Of a DNA stretch of 64,000 bases, positions 23,401 to 32,606 are shown in pieces. Location of the stretch: NCBI GenBank assembly GCA_000759755.1, contig BBMW01000009.1:310001-374000 (forward strand), read 5' to 3'. The first letter of the stretch is position 1, and each line of letters opens with the position of its first letter. Position numbers and translations under genes: made by a program. The notes under the pieces were generated by a model. That model had not been told where the DNA came from, made no database searches, and worked only from the letters and a program-made list of their open reading frames with translations. This stretch comes from Citrobacter werkmanii NBRC 105721 (GTDB lineage: Bacteria > Pseudomonadota > Gammaproteobacteria > Enterobacterales > Enterobacteriaceae).

Positions 23401-24189
23401 TCATAATAATTGCGGTGGCGCAAAGCGTCGGTTACTTAATACCGGAAGTTGGGCCCTGACCTGCTTCACCCGCTCTGCTGAAACCTCGGCCATAATCAGC
23501 GCCGGCGTTTCTGCCGCGGCGGCAATGGTCACGCCAAAGGGATCGATGACCCGGCTTTGACCAATGTTCTTATTACCACATTCTCCTGCCGCAATAACAT
23601 AGCAAGTGGCATCCAGGGCTCTTGCCGCCAACAATGTTGCCCAGTGATGCTCTTTTAGTGCTCCCCGCACCCATGCGGCAGGTAAAGCGAGTATGTCTGC
23701 CCCCTGCAGAGCGTGCGCTAACGCCAGCTCAGGGAAACGCAGGTCATAGCAGGTCATCAACCCTACCTTTAATCCGTCTACGTCCAGCAGCGGCGCTATG
23801 GCGTCTCCAGCATCGACATTCCGCGACTCCTGAATCGCGAACGCGTCGTAAAGATGCAATTTTGCATAATGGGCAACCACCCGGCCTCCCCGTAACGCCA
23901 CCAACATGTTAAATGCCCGGCCTGGCACAGAAGGAACATGAATCGTCAGGATTGTCGTCATCTCATTTTGCGCGCTTTCCTGGAGTAAACGTGTCAGGAA
24001 CCCACCCTCCAGCAATTGTGCTGACTTTACTGACAGGTCAGGGTCAATATCGTTACGGGCCAGCAACGCCTCCGGTAATACCAACAACGATACTCCCTCT
24101 CCTGCGGCCTGAGACATCAATGATGCACAGGTTTCTGCATTCCTTTCCCACGAAGGTCCCACGGCAAACTGCCCTGCTGCAACGAACAT
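23401..24189 (-). CDS. ybeM: Deaminated glutathione amidase, nitrilase superfamily (YbeM)
   Basis: 262 residues and intact. The Nit1-type amidase removes deaminated glutathione, a metabolite-repair role known for the YbeM/Nit1 group. The catalytic Glu (LLVLPEA), Lys (HYAKLHLYD) and Cys (MTCYDLRFP) are all present. I chose the ATG at 24189, which follows GGAGGGAAT; a longer frame from 24225 has no ribosome binding site. In E. coli K-12 the gene is truncated, so the full version is informative. Confidence 0.93.
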   Translation of the reverse strand: MFVAAGQFAVGPSWERNAETCASLMSQAAGEGVSLLVLPEALLARNDIDPDLSVKSAQLLEGGFLTRLLQESAQNEMTTILTIHVPSVPGRAFNMLVALRGGRVVAHYAKLHLYDAFAIQESRNVDAGDAIAPLLDVDGLKVGLMTCYDLRFPELALAHALQGADILALPAAWVRGALKEHHWATLLAARALDATCYVIAAGECGNKNIGQSRVIDPFGVTIAAAAETPALIMAEVSAERVKQVRAQLPVLSNRRFAPPQLL

Positions 24190-24279
24190 ATTCCCTCCAG
24201 AAAAGTTTGTCAGGCTCGCCAACAACGATTATTCAGCGTTACACTCACCCTATATACAATCAAATAGCAGGATTTAGCA

Positions 24280-24663
24280 GTGTTACAACTTCTTTTAGCG
24301 GTTTTTATCGGTGGTGGTACAGGTAGCGTAGCAAGATGGATGTTGAGCATGCGCTTCAACCCACTGCATCAGGCTATTCCATTCGGTACACTGGCGGCAA
24401 ACTTACTTGGCGCGTTTATCATTGGTATGGGTCTGGCGTGGTTTAATCGTATGACAAACATCGATCCAATGTGGAAGGTTCTGATTACTACCGGCTTTTG
24501 CGGCGGGCTGACAACGTTCTCCACCTTCTCGGCAGAGGTCGTATTTTTACTTCAGGAAGGACGCTTTGGCTGGGCTATGGTGAATGTGCTGGTTAATCTA
24601 CTGGGATCATTTGCGATGACCGCTCTGGCATTCTGGCTGGTTTCTGCCTCTCCCGCACATTAG
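24280..24663 (+). CDS. crcB: Fluoride exporter CrcB (Fluc)
   Basis: 127 residues from a GTG start, as in E. coli. It is a small dual-topology fluoride channel with four membrane helices. Conserved parts are [11 protein letters not shown] (pore Asn) and [12 protein letters not shown] (phenylalanine and TM3-break residues). I looked for a fluoride riboswitch in the 90 bases upstream and saw none. Confidence 0.96.
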   Translation: MLQLLLAVFIGGGTGSVARWMLSMRFNPLHQAIPFGTLAANLLGAFIIGMGLAWFNRMTNIDPMWKVLITTGFCGGLTTFSTFSAEVVFLLQEGRFGWAMVNVLVNLLGSFAMTALAFWLVSASPAH

Positions 24664-24667
24664 AGCG

Positions 24668-24694
24668 AAAAAAACCCGCAATTAAGCGGGTTTT
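24668..24694. terminator. Bidirectional terminator between crcB and cspE
   Basis: CCCGC and GCGGG around a short loop, with A residues before and T residues after. It serves the convergent crcB and cspE. Confidence 0.85.
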
Positions 24695-24714
24695 GAATGC
24701 TTGCTGTCGTATGC

Positions 24715-24924
24715 TTACAGAGCGATTACGTTTGCAGCAGAAGGGCCTTTGGCACCGTTAGTGATTTCGAACTCTACGCGCTGACCTTCAGCCAGAGTTT
24801 TAAAACCATTGGTCTGGATTGCAGAGAAGTGTACGAACACGTCTTTGCTGCCATCTTCCGGAGTAATGAAACCGAATCCTTTGGACTCATTAAACCACTT
24901 AACGTTACCTTTAATCTTAGACAT
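24715..24924 (-). CDS. cspE: Cold-shock-family protein CspE
   Basis: 69 residues, identical in length and apparently in sequence to E. coli CspE. It binds single-stranded RNA and DNA and acts as an RNA chaperone and transcription antiterminator. RNA-binding motifs are KGFGFI (RNP1) and VFVHF (RNP2). I chose the ATG at 24924, the family start ([13 protein letters not shown]); the frame runs on 31 codons upstream without family match. Confidence 0.98.
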
Positions 24925-25111
24925 CAAAATTACCTTTACATGAAAAATAGACACAAATGCTGTGTCGGGTATCAGTACAACAATTGTGGTGCGCTTTGTC
25001 CAGTCGAACTTTATCAAAAAGTGATAAATGTCGCGTTATTTTTCAGTGAGAGTTGCCATCTATCTGTTTTTTAATGATTTTTAATACCTGACTGACACTA
25101 CAGGCAGCCTA

Positions 25112-25675
25112 TCAAAACTGGAAGCGTAACCACGCAAAGTAGACGTTACCATTGTTATAGGTTCCTGGAATGTAGGTCATCTGGAACGTTGCCGGACCAT
25201 AACCAATTGACGCCAGCGGTAACAGCACCGGCACGGGTATGTAGTTCCAGTTATCGCGCGCGGTAAAGCCAGCAGTAAAGCCAAGGCCGGTATGGAAGTT
25301 TTCATCAGGCAGCGGACGCCATGTTTTCTCCCAGCCGTAGCCGCCAATCGGTTCCCATTTATTGTAGGAATCCTTAAAGGCCATAATATAAAGCCCGTGC
25401 CAGTTTCCTTTATCATCCCAGCGGGATTGGCCAAATCCTGCCCCCCAAGGTCGCTCGTTGTAGCGATCCGTTTTTTCTTTATCGTAAGCAAAACGGGCAT
25501 GCCAGGTAATAGCCGGTACATACAGATCATAATGTTCCGGCTGCTGCCAGGTTTCACTGACATTATCTTTAAACGTGGCAAACCAGCCTTTATCTTCAGC
25601 AGCCCCCTGGGGAATGAAAGCTAACTGAATAAAAAGAAATGAAAAAATGAGAAAATATCGTTTAGCGACAATCAC
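25112..25675 (-). CDS. pagP: Lipid A palmitoyltransferase PagP
   Basis: 187 residues; the E. coli protein is 186. It is an outer-membrane beta-barrel enzyme that moves palmitate from phospholipid to lipid A. A signal peptide (about residues 1-26, ending QGAAE) is followed by the barrel. The catalytic residues of the family, His, Asp and Ser, lie in the first half ([31 protein letters not shown] and the downstream loops), and the C-terminal FAWLRFQF is the outer-membrane assembly signal. The start codon appears to be GTG, with no better ATG in frame. A PhoP-type promoter lies upstream. Confidence 0.94.
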   Translation of the reverse strand: MIVAKRYFLIFSFLFIQLAFIPQGAAEDKGWFATFKDNVSETWQQPEHYDLYVPAITWHARFAYDKEKTDRYNERPWGAGFGQSRWDDKGNWHGLYIMAFKDSYNKWEPIGGYGWEKTWRPLPDENFHTGLGFTAGFTARDNWNYIPVPVLLPLASIGYGPATFQMTYIPGTYNNGNVYFAWLRFQF

Positions 25676-25706
25676 AACTTAATTACCATCCTGGGAGTTA
25701 TTAGCA

Positions 25707-25741
25707 ATTGTAGCAAACTCAACCTTAATGTTAACTTAACA
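25707..25741 (-). promoter_or_regulatory. PhoP box and -10 element of pagP
   Basis: Read on the minus strand, TGTTAA-GTTAA-CATTAA is a direct repeat of hexamers five bases apart (25725-25741), like the PhoP box. A TACAAT -10 (25707-25712) follows 12 bases later, the spacing seen at PhoP-activated promoters. The start would be near 25700, 25 bases before pagP. PhoPQ control of pagP is known in Salmonella and E. coli. Confidence 0.65.
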
Positions 25742-26017
25742 AAAATGCGCAAGTAAAAAATCAGAATATTCTTTGGATAATGCTTATAAGATGATTCCCC
25801 TCTATTTACTGGGCTTTATTACAGGAATAAGTTTCTCTTAATTGCTATTAAATTGTTCTTTTCAAACGTGACAAGCAAATAAAGAAACAACAATTTAACA
25901 TTTTAATATCAAAATACACACAACAGCAATGCGTTTCACAGTTTTTGCCGGGGAGATTCTTTTTTAAACCACGATGTTGAAAAAACAGTCTGGCCATCGG
26001 TTGAATCCGTATTTTTA

Positions 26018-26031
26018 TTGATTTCAATCAG
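26018..26031 (+). promoter_or_regulatory. FNR-type site upstream of dcuC
   Basis: TTGATTTCAATCAG matches the FNR consensus TTGAT-N4-ATCAA at nine of ten positions. dcuC is FNR-activated under anaerobiosis in E. coli. A class II site centred here would start transcription near 26066, about 60 bases before dcuC. Confidence 0.7.
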
Positions 26032-26124
26032 CAATAGTTATCGGTTTATTAGGCACATTCTGTCACCACTTTTTACTTTTTTTAGTTTTTTTACTTTCTG
26101 GGCAGCAATGCGACAGGGGAAACA

Positions 26125-27510
26125 ATGTTGACATTTATTGAACTCCTTATTGGGGTTGTGGTTATTGTGGGTGTGGCGCGCTACATCATCAAAGGTTATT
26201 CCGCCACCGGCGTACTGTTTGTTGGCGGTCTGGTTTTGCTGATTATCAGTGCGGTGATGGGACATAAAGTTCTGCCTTCCAGCGCAGCAACGACGGGCTA
26301 TACTGCTACAGACATTGTTGAATACATTAAAATTTTGCTGATGAGCCGCGGTGGCGATCTCGGCATGATGATTATGATGCTGTGTGGTTTTGCCGCCTAC
26401 ATGACGCATATTGGCGCGAACGATATGGTCGTTAAGCTGGCCTCCAAACCGCTGCAATATATCAACTCACCTTATCTGTTGATGATTGCCGCCTATTTTG
26501 TCGCCTGTCTGATGTCGCTGGCAGTCTCGTCAGCTACCGGCCTGGGCGTATTGCTGATGGCAACGCTGTTCCCGGTTATGGTAAACGTTGGGATCAGCCG
26601 TGGAGCCGCGGCGGCCATATGTGCCTCCCCCGCTGCAATCATTCTTTCACCGACGTCCGGTGATGTGGTGCTGGCGGCAAAAGCCGCAGAAATGCCGTTG
26701 ATTGATTTCGCGTTTAAAACCACGCTGCCAATCTCCATTGCCGCCATCATTGCTATGGCGATCGCACACTTTTTCTGGCAGCGCTACCTGGATAAAAAAG
26801 AGAACATTTCTCACGAAATGTTAGACGTGGCAGAAATCACCACTACCGCGCCGTCTTTTTACGCCATCCTGCCGTTTACACCGATCGTAGGCGTCCTGAT
26901 TTTTGATGGTAAATGGGGTCCACAGCTGCACATCATTACGATTCTGGTACTGTGCATGCTCATCGCCGCCGTTCTGGAATTTATTCGTGGATTCAACACT
27001 CAAAAGGTGTTTTCAGGTCTGGAAGTCGCTTACCGTGGCATGGCGGATGCCTTTGCTAACGTAGTTATGCTGCTTGTTGCAGCGGGTGTTTTTGCCCAGG
27101 GGTTGAGCACCATCGGCTTTATTCAGAGTCTGATCTCTATCGCCACCTCGTTTGGCTCAGCAAGCATTATTCTGATGATGGTGCTGGTGATCCTGACGAT
27201 GCTGGCGGCAATGACTACAGGCTCCGGTAACGCCCCGTTCTATGCTTTCGTTGAGATGATCCCTAAGCTGGCACATTCTTCCGGCATTAACCCGGCTTAT
27301 CTTGTTATCCCGATGCTTCAGGCTTCTAACCTTGGGCGCACAATTTCCCCGGTCTCCGGCGTGGTTGTGGCTGTCGCAGGGATGGCGAAGATTTCTCCGT
27401 TCGAAGTGGTGAAACGTACCTCGGTTCCGGTACTGGTCGGACTGCTGGTGGTGATTATCTCCACCGAAGTGATGGTACCAGGCTCTTCTTCAGCCGTTGT
27501 TGGCGGCTGA
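26125..27510 (+). CDS. dcuC: Anaerobic C4-dicarboxylate transporter DcuC
   Basis: 461 residues, equal to E. coli DcuC. It is an inner-membrane carrier that works mainly as a succinate efflux or exchange protein during anaerobic growth on glucose. Many hydrophobic helices are seen, with the family segments LAVSSATGLGVLLMATLFPV and TTGSGNAPFYAFVEMIPKLA. Its place next to the citrate fermentation genes fits handling of the succinate that forms. An FNR-type site lies upstream. Confidence 0.97.
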   Translation: MLTFIELLIGVVVIVGVARYIIKGYSATGVLFVGGLVLLIISAVMGHKVLPSSAATTGYTATDIVEYIKILLMSRGGDLGMMIMMLCGFAAYMTHIGANDMVVKLASKPLQYINSPYLLMIAAYFVACLMSLAVSSATGLGVLLMATLFPVMVNVGISRGAAAAICASPAAIILSPTSGDVVLAAKAAEMPLIDFAFKTTLPISIAAIIAMAIAHFFWQRYLDKKENISHEMLDVAEITTTAPSFYAILPFTPIVGVLIFDGKWGPQLHIITILVLCMLIAAVLEFIRGFNTQKVFSGLEVAYRGMADAFANVVMLLVAAGVFAQGLSTIGFIQSLISIATSFGSASIILMMVLVILTMLAAMTTGSGNAPFYAFVEMIPKLAHSSGINPAYLVIPMLQASNLGRTISPVSGVVVAVAGMAKISPFEVVKRTSVPVLVGLLVVIISTEVMVPGSSSAVVGG

Positions 27511-27522
27511 CTTTCAGCGAAA

Positions 27523-27608
27523 TGTAGGCCGGATAAGGCATTTACGCCGCATCCGGCATTTCAACCCCGTTGCCGGATGGCGATGCTAAAGCATCTTATC
27601 CGGCCTAC
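27523..27608. repeat. BIME: REP pair between dcuC and dpiA
   Basis: Two REP units in opposite orientation (TGTAGGCCGGATAAGGC... and ...CATCTTATCCGGCCTAC) separated by a short spacer. They lie between convergent genes and probably end or stabilise both transcripts. Confidence 0.92.
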
Positions 27609-27623
27609 TTAAGAAATCAGCAT

Positions 27624-28304
27624 TTAGCCGCCGTGATAAATACGCTGCGGCCTGCCTACCTTCCCGTGAATAATCTCCGCGATAATCAAATGGCGGCTGG
27701 CACAGTACTCCAGATAGCGTCTGGAGGTCGTACGACTGATGGTGAGCGCCTGGGCGATCGTTTCCGCAGTATGATGTACCGTCGGATCGGCAAATAGCTT
27801 CAGCACCGCATTCAGCGTTAACGCATCAATCCCGGTCGGCAAATCGCCTTTCGGCTCGCCGCGCGCGTAGGCGTTAAACATTTCATCAATCTGCTTTTGA
27901 CTGGCGCTGTCATTGCCTGCCAGCATGCGTCTGCGCTGTTGATACCGCGTAAGCGTCTGCCCCAATCGCTCGTAAGCGATAGGTTTGACCAGATAATCAA
28001 ACGCGCCGCTGCGCACGGCCTCGGAGACCGTTTCCATATCGCTGGCCGCCGTGGTAAAGACCACACCGCCCGGATAGCGCGCCTGGGTCAACTCATGCAA
28101 CAAAGTAATACCCTTACCGTCCGGTAAGTAGTTATCAAGAAGAATCAAACCGGGCTTAAAACGCTCAATCATCATTCTTGCCTGCGCAAGATTACCCGCC
28201 AGCCATATCTGGCTGAAGCCGGGTATATGGCGGATATATTCAGCATGCATTTCCGCCAGTAGCGTTTCATCCTCAACGATCAGTAGCGTTAATGGTTCCG
28301 TCAT
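27624..28304 (-). CDS. dpiA: Response regulator DpiA (CitB)
   Basis: 226 residues, as in E. coli. It has an N-terminal receiver domain with the phosphorylated Asp57 in LILLDNYLPDGKG and a C-terminal DNA-binding domain (TISRTTSRRYLEYC) of the CitB/DcuR class. It activates the citrate fermentation genes with its kinase DpiB and also binds A/T-rich sites elsewhere. It overlaps the 3' end of dpiB by 32 bases, so the two are translated together. Confidence 0.96.
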   Translation of the reverse strand: MTEPLTLLIVEDETLLAEMHAEYIRHIPGFSQIWLAGNLAQARMMIERFKPGLILLDNYLPDGKGITLLHELTQARYPGGVVFTTAASDMETVSEAVRSGAFDYLVKPIAYERLGQTLTRYQQRRRMLAGNDSASQKQIDEMFNAYARGEPKGDLPTGIDALTLNAVLKLFADPTVHHTAETIAQALTISRTTSRRYLEYCASRHLIIAEIIHGKVGRPQRIYHGG

Positions 28305-29934
28305 TATTTTTTTTCACTTTCGGAAGAAATAAAGAAAATAAGGTGCCGCAAGGGGAGTTATCTTCGAGCGTAATCACCCCGTTACAGCGCCTCACATAAC
28401 TTGCAATCAGATACAAACCGATGCCATGTTCGCCTGGTTCATCGGTACGGGTGCTTACACCCTGTTCAAATATTTTTTCACGCAATGCTTCCGGCACACC
28501 GCATCCCTGATCGGCAACTTCGATGACCACATCATCCCCTTCGTCGCTCAAATAGAGTTCGACGACTTTGTTGCCTTGCTGGGTGCGTAAACTCGCTTCA
28601 AATGCATTATCAAGCAGATTGCCAACAATTGCTGCAAACTCTGTGCTATCCAGCCCTTCAGGTAGTTGGTGCAGTTGGCTGCCAGGAACAATGGTCATCG
28701 TAAGACCCAGTTCCCGTGCACGTTGTACCTTGCCAAATAACAGACCCGCCACCTGACGATCGGCAAAGGCGCCGCGCAGGCTGTCAATCAGTTGCTGCTG
28801 TGCCTGCGACTCTCCCTGAACCATAGCCAGCACCCGGTCATACTCTTTCATTTGCAGCAGGCCATTGATGGTCGACATCCAGTTCAGGTGCTCATGACGC
28901 AGCGTTCTCAGGCTCTCAACATACTGTTTGATTTGCGTTAATTGCGCATTAAGGGTAGCAATTTCATCTTTACTACGAAAACTGATAATAGCGCCGAGCA
29001 GTTCGTCACCGGAGCGAATCGCCTCACGGTTGGCGATAACGCTCAACCCATTAAAATTAACCATCGCATCCTGGCGTTGTTCCGCAATCTGCTGGGTGAA
29101 AAAGTCCGCTGGCTGAACGACTTCATTTACCGGTTTTCCCAGCCACTTTCTGCCCGGCGATGACAGCCCCAGCATTTTCCTCGCACTGCGGTTTATCGCA
29201 GTGATATATCCGTCAGGATCCACGGCAATCAACCCTTCATACACCGAGCTGAACAGCGCTTCCTGCTGACGCACCACCCGCGCGATTTGTTTAGGCTCCA
29301 TCCCCAACATCTGCCGACGAATATGGGCAGCAAAAAACCAGGAGAGCAGCATAAGTACCAACAACAGCAGGATAAATACCCCAGCCATTGGCAGTAAGAA
29401 ATCCGATCGCCAGCTGTCAATTTTACTGATCAGATAGCCAATTGAGACCACGCCAATGATTTTGCCATCGTCATCAAAGATAGGAGTTTTGGCGCGCATT
29501 GCCATCCCAATAGATCCTTTACCGGTAATAAAGTAGCTCTCACCTTTTTCCAGCGCGCCAGGCTTGGTGAACTGCATCGGGTAACCAATTTTTTCCGGGT
29601 TCGGATGATAAAGACGAATGGAGTGCGTATCTCCAATAACGACATAGTCGAAATCAGTCCCACTCTGTAGTTTGTCGGCAATAGTCGCCAGGCGCTTGTA
29701 ATCACGATGCTTCACCGCCGCGATGATGCTGTCATTAGAGGCGATGATTTTCGCCTGGTTCATTGCCATATCACGGACGTGTGTCGTCAGATAATCTTCA
29801 AAACTGGCGGTAAAGTATTGTGCTAACGCTGCGATAATAAGAACAGAAACGACCAGAATGAGCAGAAAGATGCGTAACGGAAACGCCAGACTGCGAAAAA
29901 AAGGAAACCGTGTTTTATTTTTCTGCTCTGCCAT
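28273..29934 (-). CDS. dpiB: Sensor histidine kinase DpiB (CitA)
   Basis: 553 residues; E. coli DpiB is 552. It senses citrate through a periplasmic PAS-like domain held between two membrane helices (about residues 20-42 and 180-205). A cytosolic PAS domain follows, then the phospho-acceptor His in LRTLRHEHLNWMSTI, then the ATPase domain with NLLDNAFEA and GHGIGLYL motifs. It is divergent from citC, with a 388-base region between. Confidence 0.96.
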   Translation of the reverse strand: MAEQKNKTRFPFFRSLAFPLRIFLLILVVSVLIIAALAQYFTASFEDYLTTHVRDMAMNQAKIIASNDSIIAAVKHRDYKRLATIADKLQSGTDFDYVVIGDTHSIRLYHPNPEKIGYPMQFTKPGALEKGESYFITGKGSIGMAMRAKTPIFDDDGKIIGVVSIGYLISKIDSWRSDFLLPMAGVFILLLLVLMLLSWFFAAHIRRQMLGMEPKQIARVVRQQEALFSSVYEGLIAVDPDGYITAINRSARKMLGLSSPGRKWLGKPVNEVVQPADFFTQQIAEQRQDAMVNFNGLSVIANREAIRSGDELLGAIISFRSKDEIATLNAQLTQIKQYVESLRTLRHEHLNWMSTINGLLQMKEYDRVLAMVQGESQAQQQLIDSLRGAFADRQVAGLLFGKVQRARELGLTMTIVPGSQLHQLPEGLDSTEFAAIVGNLLDNAFEASLRTQQGNKVVELYLSDEGDDVVIEVADQGCGVPEALREKIFEQGVSTRTDEPGEHGIGLYLIASYVRRCNGVITLEDNSPCGTLFSLFLPKVKKNNDGTINATDR

Positions 29935-30322
29935 AATTTTTCCTCACCGACGTTCCCGAAACTTATTTTCTATTGTAGTTGTAATAAAAATGTTTTATTT
30001 AAAAGTCACGGTATAAAACAGGATCGTTGCAGATTCCCCACCTTAAATCAATTAAACAAATTAAAACCGCGCGCTATTTCCGAGTTAAATTAATTAAAAA
30101 ACTTAAAACCATAAAACACATTAAAACCTTCTAACTTATTGTGAAATAAATCAAAAATTACCTCCAAAATACTCCTTACGATGTATGCAGCAGGGAAAAA
30201 AAGAAATACTCCGTAATAAAAAACCATTCCCTTCAATTGCAAACAAAACGTTATCAGGTTGCTAATCAGAGCAACAAAAACAGAAACCCAGTAACAAATA
30301 TAGCATCGGGGCTCTATTTACT
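29935..30322. promoter_or_regulatory. Divergent regulatory region between dpiB and citC (388 bases)
   Basis: Very A/T-rich, with short runs such as TTAAAAC repeated near 30060-30130. DpiA is known to bind A/T-rich DNA in this region in E. coli. A CRP-like sequence, TGTGAAATAAATCAAA, lies at 30140-30155. No gene is credible. The promoters of dpiBA and citCDEFXGT should both lie here, but I cannot place them exactly. Confidence 0.6.
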
Positions 30323-31399
30323 ATGTTCGGTAATAATATATTCACGCAAGTTAAACGCTCAGAAAATAAAAAGATGGCGGCTATCGCGCAATTTCTGAAA
30401 GAGAACGATCTGAGCGTTGATACCACCGTCGAAGTATTTATCACCGTCACCCGTGACGATCGCCTGATTGCCTGTGGCGGTATCGCCGGAAATATCATTA
30501 AGTGCGTCGCGATTTGTGAGTCCGTGCGCGGTGAAGGCCTGGCGCTGACGCTGGCGACAGAACTCATCAACCTCGCCTATGAGCGCCACTGTACGCACCT
30601 CTTCATCTATACCAAAACCGAGTACGAATCGCTGTTTAAACAGTGTGGCTTTTCCACGCTCACCAGCGTGCCCGGCATTATGGTATTGATGGAAAACAGC
30701 ACCACACGGCTGAAACGCTACGCCGAATCGCTGGCAAAACAGCGTCATGAAGGGAAAAAAATTGGCTGTATCGTCATGAACGCCAACCCCTTCACCAACG
30801 GTCATCGTTTTCTGATCCAACAGGCGGCCGCGCAATGTGACTGGCTGCATCTGTTTTTGGTGAAAGAAGATACCTCGCGTTTTCCGTATGAAGACCGACT
30901 GGATCTGGTACTCAAAGGGACAAAAGACATTCCGCGTTTAACCGTGCATCGCGGTTCGGAATACATCATTTCCCGCGCCACGTTCCCGTGCTACTTCATC
31001 AAAGAGCAGAGCGTTATTAACCACTGCTACACCGAAATAGACCTGAAAATCTTCCGCCAGTACCTGGCCCCGGCTCTCGGCGTTACGCACCGTTTCGTGG
31101 GTACCGAGCCGTATTGCACCGTCACCTCCCAGTATAACAACGATATGCGTTACTGGCTGGAGACCCCAACGCTTCCCGCCCCACCGATTGAACTGGTGGA
31201 AATTGAGCGGCTGTGCTTCCAGGAGATGCCGATTTCCGCCTCCTGGGTGCGCAAGCTGCTGGTTAAAAAAGATCTCACGGCTATCGCATCCCTGGTTCCT
31301 GACGCCACGCTGCGCTATCTGCAAAGCATGGTTGAACGAGCCTCATCGGGTGCGGCAGTCCGCCAAAATACCCCCGCATTAGCAACAGGTGAAAAATGA
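30323..31399 (+). CDS. citC: [Citrate (pro-3S)-lyase] ligase CitC
   Basis: 358 residues; the E. coli protein is 352, and the C-terminal tail is the variable part. It acetylates the prosthetic group on CitD to activate citrate lyase. An N-terminal GNAT-like region ([29 protein letters not shown]) precedes a nucleotidyltransferase domain with [12 protein letters not shown]. It is the first gene of the cit operon and overlaps citD by four bases (ATGA). Confidence 0.95.
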   Translation: MFGNNIFTQVKRSENKKMAAIAQFLKENDLSVDTTVEVFITVTRDDRLIACGGIAGNIIKCVAICESVRGEGLALTLATELINLAYERHCTHLFIYTKTEYESLFKQCGFSTLTSVPGIMVLMENSTTRLKRYAESLAKQRHEGKKIGCIVMNANPFTNGHRFLIQQAAAQCDWLHLFLVKEDTSRFPYEDRLDLVLKGTKDIPRLTVHRGSEYIISRATFPCYFIKEQSVINHCYTEIDLKIFRQYLAPALGVTHRFVGTEPYCTVTSQYNNDMRYWLETPTLPAPPIELVEIERLCFQEMPISASWVRKLLVKKDLTAIASLVPDATLRYLQSMVERASSGAAVRQNTPALATGEK

Positions 31400-31692
31400 A
31401 AATAAACCAGGCAGCCGTCGCAGGCACACTCGAGTCCGGTGATGTGATGATCCGCATCGCCCCACTCGATTCGCAGGATATTGACCTGCAGGTTAACAGT
31501 AGCGTCGAAAAGCAGTTCGGTGATGCCATTCGGGCCACCATTCTGGACGTACTGTCCCGCTACAACGTACGCGGCGTGCAATTAAATGTTGATGATAAAG
31601 GCGCACTGGACTGCATTTTACGTGCGCGACTGGAAGCACTACTGGCCCGCGCTGGCGGTATTCCGGCACTGCCATGGGAGGATTGCCAGTGA
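31396..31692 (+). CDS. citD: Citrate lyase acyl carrier protein CitD (gamma subunit)
   Basis: 98 residues. It carries the 2'-(5''-phosphoribosyl)-3'-dephospho-CoA prosthetic group on Ser14 ([11 protein letters not shown]). It works as the acyl carrier of the CitDEF complex. It overlaps citC and citE by a few bases each. Confidence 0.96.
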   Translation: MKINQAAVAGTLESGDVMIRIAPLDSQDIDLQVNSSVEKQFGDAIRATILDVLSRYNVRGVQLNVDDKGALDCILRARLEALLARAGGIPALPWEDCQ

Positions 31693-32597
31693 TTGCCGAA
31701 TCTTTACAACAACGTAAAACCCGTACCCGCCGTAGCATGTTGTTCGTACCGGGCGCCAATGCCGCCATGGTCAGCAACTCGTTTATCTACCCGGCTGATG
31801 CGCTGATGTTCGACCTGGAAGACTCCGTCGCGCTGCGTGAAAAAGATACCGCTCGCCGCATGGTGTACCACGCGCTGCAGCATCCGCTGTATCACGACGT
31901 TGAAACCATCGTGCGCGTGAACGCCCTCGACTCCGAATGGGGCATCAACGACCTCGAAGCCGTTGTGCGCGGCGGCGCTGACATCGTGCGTTTACCGAAA
32001 ACCGATACCGCACAGGATGTCATCGACATTGAAAACGAAATCCTGCGCATCGAAAACGCCTGCGGTCGCGAACCCGGCAGCACCGGCCTGTTAGCCGCCA
32101 TCGAGTCGCCGTTAGGCATTACCCGCGCGGTAGAAATCGCCCACGCTTCAGAACGCCTGATCGGCATTGCACTGGGTGCAGAAGATTATGTGCGTAACCT
32201 GCGTACTGAACGTTCCCCGGAAGGCACTGAACTGCTGTTTGCCCGCTGCTCTATTTTGCAGGCTGCGCGCTCTGCCGGTATTCAGGCGTTCGATACCGTC
32301 TATTCCGATGCCAACAACGAAGCAGGTTTCCTGCACGAAGCCTCACACATCAAGCAGTTGGGTTTTGACGGCAAGTCGCTGATCAACCCTCGCCAGATTG
32401 AACTTCTGCATAACCTCTATGCCCCGACGAGCAAAGAGCTGGCTCACGCCCGTCTGGTGGTGGAAGCCGCTGAAGCTGCCGCCCGCGAAGGTCGTGGCGT
32501 GGTTTCCCTGAACGGCAAGATGGTCGACAGCCCGGTTATCGAGCGCGCCCTTCTGGTTATCTCCCGGGCAGAACTTTCCGGCATTCGCGAAGAATAA
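31689..32597 (+). CDS. citE: Citrate lyase beta subunit CitE (citryl-CoA lyase)
   Basis: 302 residues from a GTG start at 31689 inside the end of citD, preceded by GGGAGG. It cleaves citryl-ACP to oxaloacetate and acetyl-ACP. The TIM-barrel family parts [13 protein letters not shown] and [12 protein letters not shown] hold the Mg2+-binding region, with AAIESPLGI and GAEDYVRNL further on. The frame extends five codons upstream, but the GTG gives the E. coli length. Confidence 0.95.
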   Translation: MIAESLQQRKTRTRRSMLFVPGANAAMVSNSFIYPADALMFDLEDSVALREKDTARRMVYHALQHPLYHDVETIVRVNALDSEWGINDLEAVVRGGADIVRLPKTDTAQDVIDIENEILRIENACGREPGSTGLLAAIESPLGITRAVEIAHASERLIGIALGAEDYVRNLRTERSPEGTELLFARCSILQAARSAGIQAFDTVYSDANNEAGFLHEASHIKQLGFDGKSLINPRQIELLHNLYAPTSKELAHARLVVEAAEAAAREGRGVVSLNGKMVDSPVIERALLVISRAELSGIREE

Positions 32598-32606
32598 GGC
32601 AAAAAA

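Larger units (their letters stand above)
25676..26124. other. 449-base divergent promoter region between pagP and dcuC
   Basis: No gene is credible. The A/T-rich region carries a PhoP box and -10 for pagP (25707-25741, minus strand) and an FNR-type site for dcuC (26018-26031). Nothing else stands out between 25800 and 26000. Confidence 0.75.

Noticed and set aside
24190-24279. Possible fluoride riboswitch before crcB
   Set aside because: No conserved fluoride-aptamer sequence or pseudoknot arms are visible in the short gap.
24697-25074. 125-codon plus-strand frame across cspE
   Set aside because: It is opposite cspE and its promoter, has no ribosome binding site and no domain.
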